The notes beneath the pieces were generated by a model. The model made no database searches. It saw only the letters and a list, made by a program, of their open reading frames with translations, and had not been told where the DNA came from. Shown one piece after another: positions 22,956-32,299 of a stretch of DNA of 51,408 nt. The first letter of the stretch is position 1; each line of letters begins with the position of its first letter. The position numbers and the translations under genes were made by a program. Origin of the DNA: CAYVTM01 sp964454645 (GTDB taxonomy: Bacteria; Bacteroidota; Bacteroidia; Sphingobacteriales; Sphingobacteriaceae); assembly GCA_964454645.1 (NCBI GenBank), contig CAYVTM010000011.1, positions 1-51,408 on the forward strand, written 5' to 3'.

Positions 22956-23714
22956 ATGAGCACATTATTTATTGGTAAAAATACACTGTTCCTCGAACAC
23001 GTCCATTCCACTAACAGTTATTTAATGGAATTGTTGTCAAATTCCAAGCCATTAGCTGAAGGTACTGTTATTATGGCAGTAGATCAAAGTGCAGGAAGGG
23101 GACAACAAGGAAAAGTTTGGGAAAGCGAAGCAGGGAAAAACCTTAGCATCAGCGTATTGCTATACCCCGGATTTATTGAGGCTCATAAACAGTTTTATAT
23201 TTCCAAAATCATTAGCCTGGCAGTACATGACCTGCTGAAACTTTATTTACCCGGCGTTGTTCATATCAAATGGCCGAATGATCTGTACTATTCCCGAAGA
23301 AAAGTTGCCGGGATATTGATTGAAAATGTACTTGCCGGCAATCAAATACGTGCAAGCGTTATTGGTATCGGGCTTAATGTAAATCAAACCGAGTTCCCGG
23401 AACATCTTCCCAATCCGGCATCTGTAAAGAGTTTCTTAGGTGTTGAAAAGGATATTGATCTAAACCGGGTTTTGCAACAATTATGCGGTACGATAGAAAA
23501 AAGATACTTACAATTAAAAAATAAGCGTTTCTTCGAAATTGATGAGGAATATTTACAAGCGCTTTATCAACTTGAAGAATATGCCGCTTATCTGACCCCT
23601 AAAGGGAAAGAAAACGGAACAATAACAGGAATAACACAGGAAGGAAAGTTGCAAATACTCTTTAACCAAACAATAGAAGAGTTTGATACACAACAAATAC
23701 AATTCCTTCTCTAA
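22956..23714 (+). CDS. birA: Biotin--[acetyl-CoA carboxylase] ligase
   Basis: 252 residues from the ATG at 22956. STNSYLMELL, MAVDQSAGRGQQGKVWES (biotinyl-AMP loop GRGQQG), HIKWPNDLYYSRRKVAGILIEN and IGIGLNVNQ are the BPL pattern. No N-terminal HTH, so it is the ligase-only form and should not act as a repressor. Confidence 0.94.
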   Translation: MSTLFIGKNTLFLEHVHSTNSYLMELLSNSKPLAEGTVIMAVDQSAGRGQQGKVWESEAGKNLSISVLLYPGFIEAHKQFYISKIISLAVHDLLKLYLPGVVHIKWPNDLYYSRRKVAGILIENVLAGNQIRASVIGIGLNVNQTEFPEHLPNPASVKSFLGVEKDIDLNRVLQQLCGTIEKRYLQLKNKRFFEIDEEYLQALYQLEEYAAYLTPKGKENGTITGITQEGKLQILFNQTIEEFDTQQIQFLL

Positions 23715-23724
23715 AATATTTTAA

Positions 23725-23732
23725 TACTTTTG
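23725..23732 (+). promoter_or_regulatory. -7 box candidate for dsbD
   Basis: TACTTTTG fits TAnnTTTG, 39 bp before the dsbD ATG. No clear -33 box is seen at the right distance. Confidence 0.35.
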
Positions 23733-23771
23733 GTATCTAACTATTGGAAATCCTTACGTTAAGCTATACAA

Positions 23772-25814
23772 ATGAAAAAAATTACTACGACATTTTTGAT
23801 GTTGTTATTGGGCACCAGCCTTTTCGCACAAATTCTTACTCCTGTCAAGTGGGCGTACGGTACGGAGCAAATTAATGAGACCGAAGTTGTTCTTATCATT
23901 AAAGCACGCATCGATCATAAATGGCATTTATATTCTCAACACATTCCCGAAGGAGGACCGATTCCTACCACTTTCGTATTTAAGCCTTCTTCGCATTATA
24001 CACTTATCGGTAAAGTAGAAGAAAGCCCTAAGCCGATTAAAGTTTATGAGGATTTATTCGATATGGAAGTCGCGTATTTTGAAAAGACCGCTACCTTCCG
24101 TCAGAAAATTAAATTAAACACGACCAATGATTTTTCCGTAAGCGGAGAACTGGAGTTTATGGTCTGCGACGACAGACAATGCTTACCTCCCGAATTGATC
24201 GAGTTTAGCATACCGGTAAAGGGTGCTGTTAAGGAAGTTAACAGCCGGGAAACAATGGCACCGGCTAATTCTGTTATCGATAGCCCGGTGATGGATGAAA
24301 GCATATCCTCCATACAATCGGACACATCAGCAAAAAGTTCTGTCAGCCAACCTGCTTCTACCGAAGAAGATAATTCAACCCTCTGGATTTTTATTCAGGG
24401 ATTCCTTTTTGGCTTTGTGGCTTTACTAATGCCTTGTATTTTCCCGATGATTCCATTAACGGTAAGTTTCTTTACCAAACAAAGCAAGACAAAAGCGATA
24501 GGTATCCGGAATGCAATTATATACGGACTATCAATTATTGTCATCTATGTGGGGTTAGGCTTGGGGGTTACAGCTGTAATGGGAGCGAGTGCATTGAATG
24601 AGCTTTCGAGCAATGCCATTTTCAATATTATATTTTTTATTATCCTGATTGTTTTCGCAGCATCTTTCTTCGGAGCCTTTGAAATTACGCTACCAAGCTC
24701 CTGGTCAACGAAGGCCGATCAGAAAGCCGAAAAAGGCGGACTCGTCGGGATCTTTTTTATGGCTGTTGTTTTGGCAATCGCTTCTTTCTCTTGTACCGGA
24801 CCATTAATCGGCACCTTACTTGTTGAAGCGGCAAACAAAGGTGAATACCTGGGACCATTTATGGGTATGCTGGGATTCTCGATATCACTCGCTTTGCCCT
24901 TTACCTTGTTTGCAATTTTCCCAAGCTGGTTAAATACGATGCCTAAATCGGGAGGATGGTTGAACTCAGTGAAAGTAACACTGGGTTTCATTGAATTGGC
25001 TTTCGCATTGAAATTTTTATCGAATGCAGATATGGCCTACCACTGGGGAATCTTAGACCGTGAAGTATTTATCGTTTTATGGATTATTATTTTCGGATTA
25101 CTGGGCTTATATTTATTGGGGAAAATAAAATTCTCTCACGATAGCGATCTTAAATTTATCAGTGTTCCACGTTTGTTTTTAGCGATCTCTTCTCTGAGTT
25201 TTGCTATGTATTTATTACCCGGATTATGGGGCGCACCTCTGAAGGCTGTGAGTGGTTTTCTTCCACACACCGGTACACAGGACTTCGATTTATATACACG
25301 TGGTTTTGTGAATAATACTATCGACAATCCGAATACCGAACATTTTACAGTTAAAAAATATGCCGACCGTTTGCATGCACCGCTGGGGATCGATGCTTTT
25401 TTCGATTACGATGAGGGAATGGCTTATGCAAAAAAAACAGGTAAGCCTGTGTTTCTTGATTTTACAGGGCATAGCTGTACCAATTGCCGTAAAATGGAAA
25501 ACGCCGTTTGGCCCAACCCGGAGGTATTAAAGCGCCTGAAGAATGATTTTGTTGTGATCTCTTTATATGTAGATGATCGCACAGCACTTCCCGAAGGAGA
25601 ACAATACATTTCAAAATTTACCGGAAAGAAAGTAAGAAACTTAGGAAATAAAAATGTAGATCTGCAAGTAAGTATGTTTAACAACAATGCGCAACCCCTT
25701 TATGTAATTACCGATCATGAAGGGAGTGCTTTGGTAAAACCTTATGCTTACAACGAAGATGTAGCTGCCTATATATCCTTTTTAGATAACGGCAAAAAGG
25801 CTTTCCAAAAATAA
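23772..25814 (+). CDS. dsbD: Thiol:disulfide interchange protein DsbD
   Basis: 680 residues. Signal peptide (MKKITTTFLMLLLGTSLFAQ), N-terminal DsbD-alpha-like domain with CDDRQC near residue 133, eight or so membrane segments with the paired Cys of MPCIFPMIPL and SCTGPLIG, then a C-terminal thioredoxin domain with HSCTNCRKME (CTNC). It carries electrons from cytosolic thioredoxin to periplasmic thiols. Followed by a strong terminator. Confidence 0.93.
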   Translation: MKKITTTFLMLLLGTSLFAQILTPVKWAYGTEQINETEVVLIIKARIDHKWHLYSQHIPEGGPIPTTFVFKPSSHYTLIGKVEESPKPIKVYEDLFDMEVAYFEKTATFRQKIKLNTTNDFSVSGELEFMVCDDRQCLPPELIEFSIPVKGAVKEVNSRETMAPANSVIDSPVMDESISSIQSDTSAKSSVSQPASTEEDNSTLWIFIQGFLFGFVALLMPCIFPMIPLTVSFFTKQSKTKAIGIRNAIIYGLSIIVIYVGLGLGVTAVMGASALNELSSNAIFNIIFFIILIVFAASFFGAFEITLPSSWSTKADQKAEKGGLVGIFFMAVVLAIASFSCTGPLIGTLLVEAANKGEYLGPFMGMLGFSISLALPFTLFAIFPSWLNTMPKSGGWLNSVKVTLGFIELAFALKFLSNADMAYHWGILDREVFIVLWIIIFGLLGLYLLGKIKFSHDSDLKFISVPRLFLAISSLSFAMYLLPGLWGAPLKAVSGFLPHTGTQDFDLYTRGFVNNTIDNPNTEHFTVKKYADRLHAPLGIDAFFDYDEGMAYAKKTGKPVFLDFTGHSCTNCRKMENAVWPNPEVLKRLKNDFVVISLYVDDRTALPEGEQYISKFTGKKVRNLGNKNVDLQVSMFNNNAQPLYVITDHEGSALVKPYAYNEDVAAYISFLDNGKKAFQK

Positions 25815-25836
25815 GATAAATTGTTTCGATAGATAT

Positions 25837-25869
25837 GCCGGGAGGACAAATTATCTCCCGGCTTTTTAT
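25837..25869 (+). terminator. Intrinsic terminator after dsbD
   Basis: GCCGGGAG (25837-25844) pairs with CTCCCGGC (25855-25862), loop of 10 nt, followed by TTTTTATTT. Confidence 0.85.
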
Positions 25870-25968
25870 TTATCAGCTTTAACATTTCTTAACAGCCTTT
25901 AACCCTGCTTTAACAAAAGCCTTGTATCTGTTCACCTACCTTATGATTCATAATTTAAATTAATAATT

Positions 25969-26376
25969 ATGAAAAATGATAAAGTAAGGTTCATCGCCGC
26001 ATTACTCTTGGGACTGATTGTTATAAGCCATTCGCAAACCGGAAAATCTCAGTCATTAGTAAGGCTTACGGAAGGATCACAAACAGATGCCTTCCGTTTC
26101 GATTATTATCCAGGCACAATTACAGAAATGAAAGTATATCCGAATCCTTCTGCAGGTCGGTTTAATATTGCAATGGGAATAAGAGAGTCGGGATATCTGG
26201 AAGTAAAGGTGTATGATTTACAAGGCCGTCTCATTCAATCGGAAAATATTCCGAATTTTAAATCCGGTTATTATCACAGCAGCATTGATTTACGTAATGA
26301 GCCGGATGGTATTTATTTGGTGAAAGCAGAGATAAACGGGAACGGCATCTTACAGAAATACCAAAAAGGATTTTAG
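25969..26376 (+). CDS. Short protein with T9SS type A sorting domain
   Basis: 135 residues. Hydrophobic signal-like N-terminus (FIAALLLGLIVISHSQ), about 30 residues of spacer, then a complete T9SS type A C-terminal domain: MKVYPNPSAGRFNIAM, YLEVKVYDLQGRLIQS, LRNEPDGIYLVKAE, LQKYQKGF. There is almost no cargo between the signal and the sorting domain, while such domains usually end proteins of several hundred residues. It is either a small surface peptide or what is left of a larger gene. Confidence 0.88.
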   Translation: MKNDKVRFIAALLLGLIVISHSQTGKSQSLVRLTEGSQTDAFRFDYYPGTITEMKVYPNPSAGRFNIAMGIRESGYLEVKVYDLQGRLIQSENIPNFKSGYYHSSIDLRNEPDGIYLVKAEINGNGILQKYQKGF

Positions 26377-26416
26377 CATAAACAGAAAAAGCTCCGTGGA
26401 GCTTTTTCTGTTTATG
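26377..26416. terminator. Bidirectional terminator, 19-bp perfect stem
   Basis: CATAAACAGAAAAAGCTCC (26377-26395), loop GT, then the exact complement (26398-26416). A-rich and T-rich arms serve both strands, fitting the convergent genes that end at 26376 and 26429. Confidence 0.9.
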
Positions 26417-26428
26417 TATCTATGCCTA

Positions 26429-28999
26429 TTACTTTTCAAAGGATTTATTGATTGCAAACACCACATGTTCACGGTGTGCTTTGGTATCGGTATTTCCGCC
26501 GCCACCTGCCATCATTGTTTTAATTTGTTTCAGGTTCGCCAACGCAGCAGCTTGTGCGCGATGATCATATTTATCATCCTTCATAATTCTAATCAGATGA
26601 TCGACATATTCAGCCTGAATATTTTGACGGAAAGAATTTACGTTTCCTGCAACATCCGATTTAAAGATACCATCCGTTAAATCTTTCATCATCTCGGTAA
26701 CGCTGTACTGATTGCCATATAACTGAGCATCTGTCATACGTTTCAAAACATTCGGATGCAAGATATGAGCAAGCGCATTTTTCTGAATCATAATCACACG
26801 ATCGTGAATTTTCGGATCCTCATTTCCTCCGTTGAATCCACGGCGTTGAATTTGCATATAGTTATACAATCCCGCAGGTATATCGAAGGCAGCCGGAGCA
26901 AAAACATAATCCGACAAAGCTTTTACCGCACGCTTCTGATCTGCATAGGCAACCGGAGTCAGCGGTTTCATCATACTTTTTTGTTCCGGGAAACTTCTGT
27001 CAACATATACTCCACCTACATAACGAGAGATTACGGTTGCCGCGGTACTGTACTCACCGGTAATAATTAAGTATGCATTTCTGAACTCATGATACGATTG
27101 ACCATCTTTGATATATTTCTCTTTCGTTTTTGCCATTAAAGAGTTCGCCAATTTCATACGATCGATGGAATAGCTTATAGCATCCGAACTTAAATCGTTC
27201 ACATTCACTCTCGGATCGATTGCTTTTCCGGGGGCGCGCATATCATCGGCATCGTTACCAAAAGTAAGTTGCGGTTCCGATGAGCGGGAAAGTAATTTTT
27301 TCAAACGTTCCGCTTCAGCACCGGAATTTTCTAAAGCAGGTGCGTATCCAAATTCTATCGCCCATAGATCGTAAGGTCCCGGCTTGCTGGTAAAGTATTG
27401 CCCTTGTTGCGATTTATCCGACGCAATGTTCGCTGCGGGATAATCCATCACCGAACCGATTAATCCTATCTTAGAGGTTTTGCTTTTATCATTGATTTCA
27501 GCAGGCGACCAAAGTTGCGAAGCTTTCATATTGTGATTCAATCCGAAAGTATGGCCTACCTCATGTAAAATCAAATAATACAAAGATTCTTTGATGTACT
27601 CTCTCTTATCAATTTCATCGGCACTCATAGCATTTAAAGCCGCCATTCCGAATTGAGAAGTTTGATGAAAATAATTTCCAAGATTACAATAATGCTTATT
27701 CTCATAATCCCATTCTGCATCCGGCTCATACAAATGCAAGGCTGCTGCATCGAATAGTTTTTCCTGTTTCAAACGGTTTGTAAAAAATATGTATTCAAGC
27801 ATAATATCCGCACCCAGAATCTGTCCGGTGCGAGGATTTACAAAGCTCGGACCATAACCGCCAAAGGGAGGATTAGGAGAAGATGTCCAGCGCAATACAT
27901 TATAACGTATATCTCCTGCATCCCAGCTTGCATCATCGGGTTGTACTTCACAACGGATTGCGTTTCTGAAACCTGCTTTTTCAAAAGCTTCGTTCCATGC
28001 CAACACAGCGTTTTTAATAATTTCCCGAAATTCAACAGGAGTAGTATTTTCAATCCACCAGGTAATCGGTTCCACCGGCTCAGAGAGGACTGCATCCTTA
28101 TCTTTTTTCTCCAAATGCCAACGATTAATTACATCGCGGTATGGAGTCGGGGCAGCAGAGGTCATATCTTCTACACGTTGCATAAAATATCCTACACGCG
28201 GATCATCGAAACGTGGCCTGAAATTATTTTGCGGAACTTCGATAAAAGTATGTTGAATTTTTATCGTTACCGAACGTGCATCGGTAACATCCTCCCCGCC
28301 TCTGACTACGGGTGCCGGATTATCATAAACATACTCCACTACTACTTCGGTATTTTCAGGATAGTTGCGAATGGAACTGAACTTCGTTTTGTCTTTACTC
28401 AATGTACCCAGCGAAAAGCTTGCCCCCGGCTTTGCATTCGGATTAGGAGAAGGCTTTATCTGAGAAAGATTTTCCGCTAAAAACAACTCATCTGCTTTGA
28501 TCAAATAATCATCACCCTCTTCGGCAACTATTTTTATAGAAGCAAGAATAGGTTTATTGATATTCGCATCTGCCGATTTGCTTAATGCATTTGCCGGATC
28601 GAAATAATAGCTGGTATTTTCTTTTACAAACTCGATACGATCGAAATATTTACGGATAGAAAAAATTTCATTGTCGCGGAAAGCACCTTTAAAATGCCCC
28701 GCTGCAACCAAACCGTTCTCAGCATAATTAAAATAAATATATTCTTTACCGATCTGATCTTTATGAATCTTCATATACACCGTACCTCTTACCGTATCCT
28801 GGTACATAGTGAATAAACCATCGAGCGTTCTTGTTTCTTTGACGGTTTCTTTAATAGATTTCTTTCCATCCTTTTTTGGAGCTGCGGCTGCCACAGGTTC
28901 TGAGGATGATTTCTTCTTTTTCTTATCGGCATAGACAGGCTCTGCATAAGCTGCTCCGATTAAAAGAAAAGTAATCGAGTAAATTAAATAACGTTTCAT
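26429..28999 (-). CDS. Secreted zinc metalloprotease (DUF5117/DUF5118 type)
   Basis: 856 residues. Signal peptide, then a low-complexity Lys/Ala/Ser stretch (about 24-50), and N-terminal domains typical of the DUF5118-DUF5117 proteins of Bacteroidota. The catalytic motif LILHEVGHTFGLNHN (around residue 478) is the HExxHxxGxxH zinc site of metzincins. The C-terminus ends without a T9SS sorting domain. Likely periplasmic or outer-surface; substrate unknown. Ends at the shared terminator. Confidence 0.88.
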   Translation of the reverse strand: MKRYLIYSITFLLIGAAYAEPVYADKKKKKSSSEPVAAAAPKKDGKKSIKETVKETRTLDGLFTMYQDTVRGTVYMKIHKDQIGKEYIYFNYAENGLVAAGHFKGAFRDNEIFSIRKYFDRIEFVKENTSYYFDPANALSKSADANINKPILASIKIVAEEGDDYLIKADELFLAENLSQIKPSPNPNAKPGASFSLGTLSKDKTKFSSIRNYPENTEVVVEYVYDNPAPVVRGGEDVTDARSVTIKIQHTFIEVPQNNFRPRFDDPRVGYFMQRVEDMTSAAPTPYRDVINRWHLEKKDKDAVLSEPVEPITWWIENTTPVEFREIIKNAVLAWNEAFEKAGFRNAIRCEVQPDDASWDAGDIRYNVLRWTSSPNPPFGGYGPSFVNPRTGQILGADIMLEYIFFTNRLKQEKLFDAAALHLYEPDAEWDYENKHYCNLGNYFHQTSQFGMAALNAMSADEIDKREYIKESLYYLILHEVGHTFGLNHNMKASQLWSPAEINDKSKTSKIGLIGSVMDYPAANIASDKSQQGQYFTSKPGPYDLWAIEFGYAPALENSGAEAERLKKLLSRSSEPQLTFGNDADDMRAPGKAIDPRVNVNDLSSDAISYSIDRMKLANSLMAKTKEKYIKDGQSYHEFRNAYLIITGEYSTAATVISRYVGGVYVDRSFPEQKSMMKPLTPVAYADQKRAVKALSDYVFAPAAFDIPAGLYNYMQIQRRGFNGGNEDPKIHDRVIMIQKNALAHILHPNVLKRMTDAQLYGNQYSVTEMMKDLTDGIFKSDVAGNVNSFRQNIQAEYVDHLIRIMKDDKYDHRAQAAALANLKQIKTMMAGGGGNTDTKAHREHVVFAINKSFEK

Positions 29000-29258
29000 G
29001 TATTTTTTATTTGTTTTTATTTGTCACATGGAATGGCCTAATAATCTTTTGCTGTTGATGCAAAGCATTTGTATGACTATTTCATCTGTATTGAATTTAT
29101 TTATAAATAATTTGTTTCGCTGATAGCAGCTCTAAACATAATTAAAATCCCCGTCTAATGTAATGAATAACATGATTTTTACAACTTATTTCCGGACGGT
29201 TCTCTGTAAATATTATCGTATTTTCATTCCTGAATACACATCAGGGTTCTAAAATTCA

Positions 29259-29266
29259 TACATTTG
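29259..29266 (+). promoter_or_regulatory. -7 box candidate for the rRNA methyltransferase gene
   Basis: TACATTTG fits TAnnTTTG, 4 bp before the ATG at 29271. No -33 box found. The surrounding divergent gap (29000-29270) holds nothing else that I can name. Confidence 0.3.
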
Positions 29267-29270
29267 TCGC

Positions 29271-30443
29271 ATGTCAACAGATTTTTTCAGGAAGCGCAGT
29301 AAAGTTATCGTTACTTGCCCGAAACGCATTTCTCCGTATTTGCGTGATGAGATACAGGCAATGGGTTTTCAGATCGATGAGGAGTGGAGCACGGGAGTTG
29401 CTTTGCAAGCGAATATGGAGCAATGCATACGTCTGAATATGTGTATTCGTACCGGCAATCAGGTGTTGTATTTGTTAGATAGCTTCCCTTGCAAAAATGC
29501 GGACGACCTGTATAAGCATACTTCTGAAATAAAATGGGAAGATATTTTGGATGAGAACGGTTATGTTTCCATCACTTCGAATGTAAAAAATGATACCATC
29601 GACAATAATCTGTTTGCCAATGTAAAAGTTAAAGATGCTATAGTTGACCGCATCAAGCAGAAGAAAGATATTCGTCCGGATTCAGGACCCGACCGTTCAA
29701 AAGCTGTTATTCATTTATACTGGCAGGAGAATGAAGCTGCTTTATATATTGATACATCCGGAGAAACTTTAGCGAAGCATAATTACCGCAAGCATCCCGG
29801 CAAAGCTCCTATGCAAGAGGGTTTAGCGGCAGCTACTATACTTTCAACAGGTTGGGATATCCGTACAAATTTTGTAAATCCGATGTGCGGCAGCGGTACA
29901 TTAGCTATTGAAGCTGCCTTGATGGCATTGAACCGATATCCGGGTTTGTTCCGGTCGAATTACGGATTTATGCATATCAAAGGCTATTCGGAAGAAATGT
30001 ACAGCAAGGAGAAAGGAAAATTAGAAAAACTTGCTGCCCATGAATTATCCGGAAAAATTATTGCCAGCGATAATGATCCGCGGGCATTAAATGCAGCTAG
30101 AGCAAATGCAGAAATTGCCGATGTGGAAGATTACATACATTTTCAACTGTGCGATTATTCGGAAACGCTTGTACCCGAAGGCGGAGGAGTCGTGATGTTT
30201 AATCCTGAATATGGTGAACGTTTAGGTGAATTTGAGGAATTGGAGATTGTATATAAGGGCATGGGAGATTTCCTGAAACAAAAATGCAAGGGCTATAGGG
30301 GCTATATTTTAACCGCGAGCCCGAATTTAGCAAAGAAAGTAGGATTGCGGGCCACCCGTAAGCTGGAATTTTATAACAGTAAGCTGGATTGCCGTCTGTT
30401 GGAATATGATATTTACGACGGGTCGAAAAGAATACGCGAATAA
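29271..30443 (+). CDS. THUMP domain class I SAM-dependent RNA methyltransferase (RlmL/YpsC-like)
   Basis: 390 residues. THUMP region about 45-165, then a methyltransferase domain: NFVNPMCGSGTLAIEAAL (SAM loop), GKIIASDNDPRALNAARANAE, and the catalytic loop NPEYGERLGE. E. coli RlmL has NPPYGERL for N2-guanine methylation of 23S rRNA, so the second Pro is Glu here. It is the N2-methylase half only, without the RlmK part. Confidence 0.88.
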   Translation: MSTDFFRKRSKVIVTCPKRISPYLRDEIQAMGFQIDEEWSTGVALQANMEQCIRLNMCIRTGNQVLYLLDSFPCKNADDLYKHTSEIKWEDILDENGYVSITSNVKNDTIDNNLFANVKVKDAIVDRIKQKKDIRPDSGPDRSKAVIHLYWQENEAALYIDTSGETLAKHNYRKHPGKAPMQEGLAAATILSTGWDIRTNFVNPMCGSGTLAIEAALMALNRYPGLFRSNYGFMHIKGYSEEMYSKEKGKLEKLAAHELSGKIIASDNDPRALNAARANAEIADVEDYIHFQLCDYSETLVPEGGGVVMFNPEYGERLGEFEELEIVYKGMGDFLKQKCKGYRGYILTASPNLAKKVGLRATRKLEFYNSKLDCRLLEYDIYDGSKRIRE

Positions 30444-30533
30444 ATCATTAATATATTTATTATCAAGTATTTAAATCAAAATAAATAATTGAGATTTTTT
30501 CTATTCATTAACATTTTCTTAACATTAAGCTTA

Positions 30534-30541
30534 TACTTTTG
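30534..30541 (+). promoter_or_regulatory. -7 box candidate for the DUF47-pit operon
   Basis: TACTTTTG fits TAnnTTTG, 15 bp before the ATG at 30557. No clear -33 box. Confidence 0.35.
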
Positions 30542-30556
30542 CACAAAACAAAGAAA

Positions 30557-31204
30557 ATGTCGCTAAACAGTATTTTTCATTACTTCATACCGAAGGACAA
30601 AAAGTTTTTTCCTCTCTTCGAAGATGCCAGTGCAAATTTAATGCAGTTGGCAACAAAGCTGAACGAAGCTTTAAATACTACAGATTTAGAACTCCGTAAC
30701 TCCCTCATCAAAGAAATCGAAAATCTTGAGCATCGCGGAGATGAAATCACACATGAGATTTTTGTAGAATTAAGTAAAAACTTCATCACTCCATTCGACC
30801 GTGAAGATATTCATGCTTTGGCTTCGGCATTGGATGATGTTGCCGATTATATACACGGTTCGGCAAATCGCATACTGTTGTATAACCTTACCAATATCAC
30901 AGAGCCTATAAAAAAACTGGCTGAGTTAACCTTACAGGGCTGTAAAGATTTACATATCGCTATCAAAGAACTGAAAGATTTGAAAAACATCAGAAATGTA
31001 AGTGATTCATGCGTGCGTATAAACAGCATGGAAAACCAGGCAGATTATGTTTTCGATATGGCCGTTGCCGATCTTTTCAAAAACGAAAAAGATGCAATCG
31101 AATTAATTAAAATGAAGGAAGTACTTTCGGCATTAGAGACCGCTACCGATAAATGTGAAGATGCCGCAAACGTAATGGAATCGATTATTGTAAAGAATGC
31201 TTAA
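30557..31204 (+). CDS. DUF47 (PhoU-like) phosphate transport regulator
   Basis: 215 residues from the ATG at 30557. All-helical, with FIPKDKKFFPLFEDASANL, EHRGDEITHEIF, TPFDREDIHALASALDDVADYI and TDKCEDAANVMESIIVKNA, the DUF47/PhoU pattern with metal-binding E/D-x-x-D motifs. Sits 30 bp before pit, its usual partner, whose uptake it probably controls. Confidence 0.92.
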   Translation: MSLNSIFHYFIPKDKKFFPLFEDASANLMQLATKLNEALNTTDLELRNSLIKEIENLEHRGDEITHEIFVELSKNFITPFDREDIHALASALDDVADYIHGSANRILLYNLTNITEPIKKLAELTLQGCKDLHIAIKELKDLKNIRNVSDSCVRINSMENQADYVFDMAVADLFKNEKDAIELIKMKEVLSALETATDKCEDAANVMESIIVKNA

Positions 31205-31234
31205 ACAAGAGCATTACATTCATCAAACATTTTT

Positions 31235-32290
31235 ATGGGCTTAACCTTACTGATAGTTGTCATTGTATTAGCATTAATATTCGATTATATCAATGGATTT
31301 CACGATGCTGCCAATTCCATAGCAACCATCGTATCGACAAAAGTATTAACTCCTTTTCAAGCTGTACTTTGGGCAGCATTCTTCAATTTCCTTGCTTATT
31401 GGATTTTCGATTTGAACGTTGCCGATACGGTAGCAAAAACGGCAAATACCATGCAGATTAATCTGGTGGTAATATTAGCCGGCGTAATTGCTGCTATCTG
31501 CTGGAATTTATTGACATGGTGGCTGGGTATACCTTCCAGTTCATCACATACGCTGATTGGCGGTTTTGCGGGTGCTGCCATCGCACATGGAGGCTTGACC
31601 GTTGTTAACTTTCAGGTAATCGGGAAAGTCGCTGCATTTATTTTAATCGCTCCTTTAGTAGGGATGATTATGGCATATATTATTACGATGATTATCATTA
31701 ATATTTGTCGTTATGCTGTACCGAGTAAAGCCGATAAATGGTTTCGCAGATTACAGCTATTATCCTCAGCAGCATTCAGTTTAGGGCATGGCGGCAATGA
31801 TGCGCAAAAGGTAATGGGTATTATAGCCGCAGCAATCATAGTATATTTAAAAGATGCAAACCTTTCTATAGATGATATTCCGAATTGGTTGCATTTAAGC
31901 TATGAAGTCGTAAACGGAAAAGTAAAAATCAATCATATTCCGAATTGGGTTCCTTTAGCGTGTTATACCGCCATTGCAGCTGGAACGATGTCAGGGGGCT
32001 GGAAAATTGTAAAAACCATGGGGACAAAAATTACCAAGGTTACTTCTTTAGAAGGTGTCGCTGCCGAAACTGCGGGAGCAATTACCTTATTCATGACCGA
32101 GCATTTTAAAATTCCTGTTTCTACTACACATACCATTACCGGGGCAATTATTGGAGTCGGGCTTTCGAAACGTATTTCTGCTGTGCGCTGGGGAGTGACT
32201 GTCAATCTGATCTGGGCATGGATATTAACCATACCCGTCTCCGCTTTGCTGGCATCAATCGTTTACTCTATCCTAACTATCTTCTTATAA
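31235..32290 (+). CDS. pit: Low-affinity inorganic phosphate transporter
   Basis: 351 residues, about ten membrane segments. Both inverted PiT signatures are present: DYINGFHDAANSIATIVSTK near the start and FSLGHGGNDAQKVMG in the second half, plus GIPSSSSHTLIGG and VSTTHTITGA. It moves metal-phosphate by proton symport. Ends 9 bp from the convergent dehydrogenase gene. Confidence 0.94.
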   Translation: MGLTLLIVVIVLALIFDYINGFHDAANSIATIVSTKVLTPFQAVLWAAFFNFLAYWIFDLNVADTVAKTANTMQINLVVILAGVIAAICWNLLTWWLGIPSSSSHTLIGGFAGAAIAHGGLTVVNFQVIGKVAAFILIAPLVGMIMAYIITMIIINICRYAVPSKADKWFRRLQLLSSAAFSLGHGGNDAQKVMGIIAAAIIVYLKDANLSIDDIPNWLHLSYEVVNGKVKINHIPNWVPLACYTAIAAGTMSGGWKIVKTMGTKITKVTSLEGVAAETAGAITLFMTEHFKIPVSTTHTITGAIIGVGLSKRISAVRWGVTVNLIWAWILTIPVSALLASIVYSILTIFL

Positions 32291-32299
32291 TCCCGTTAA

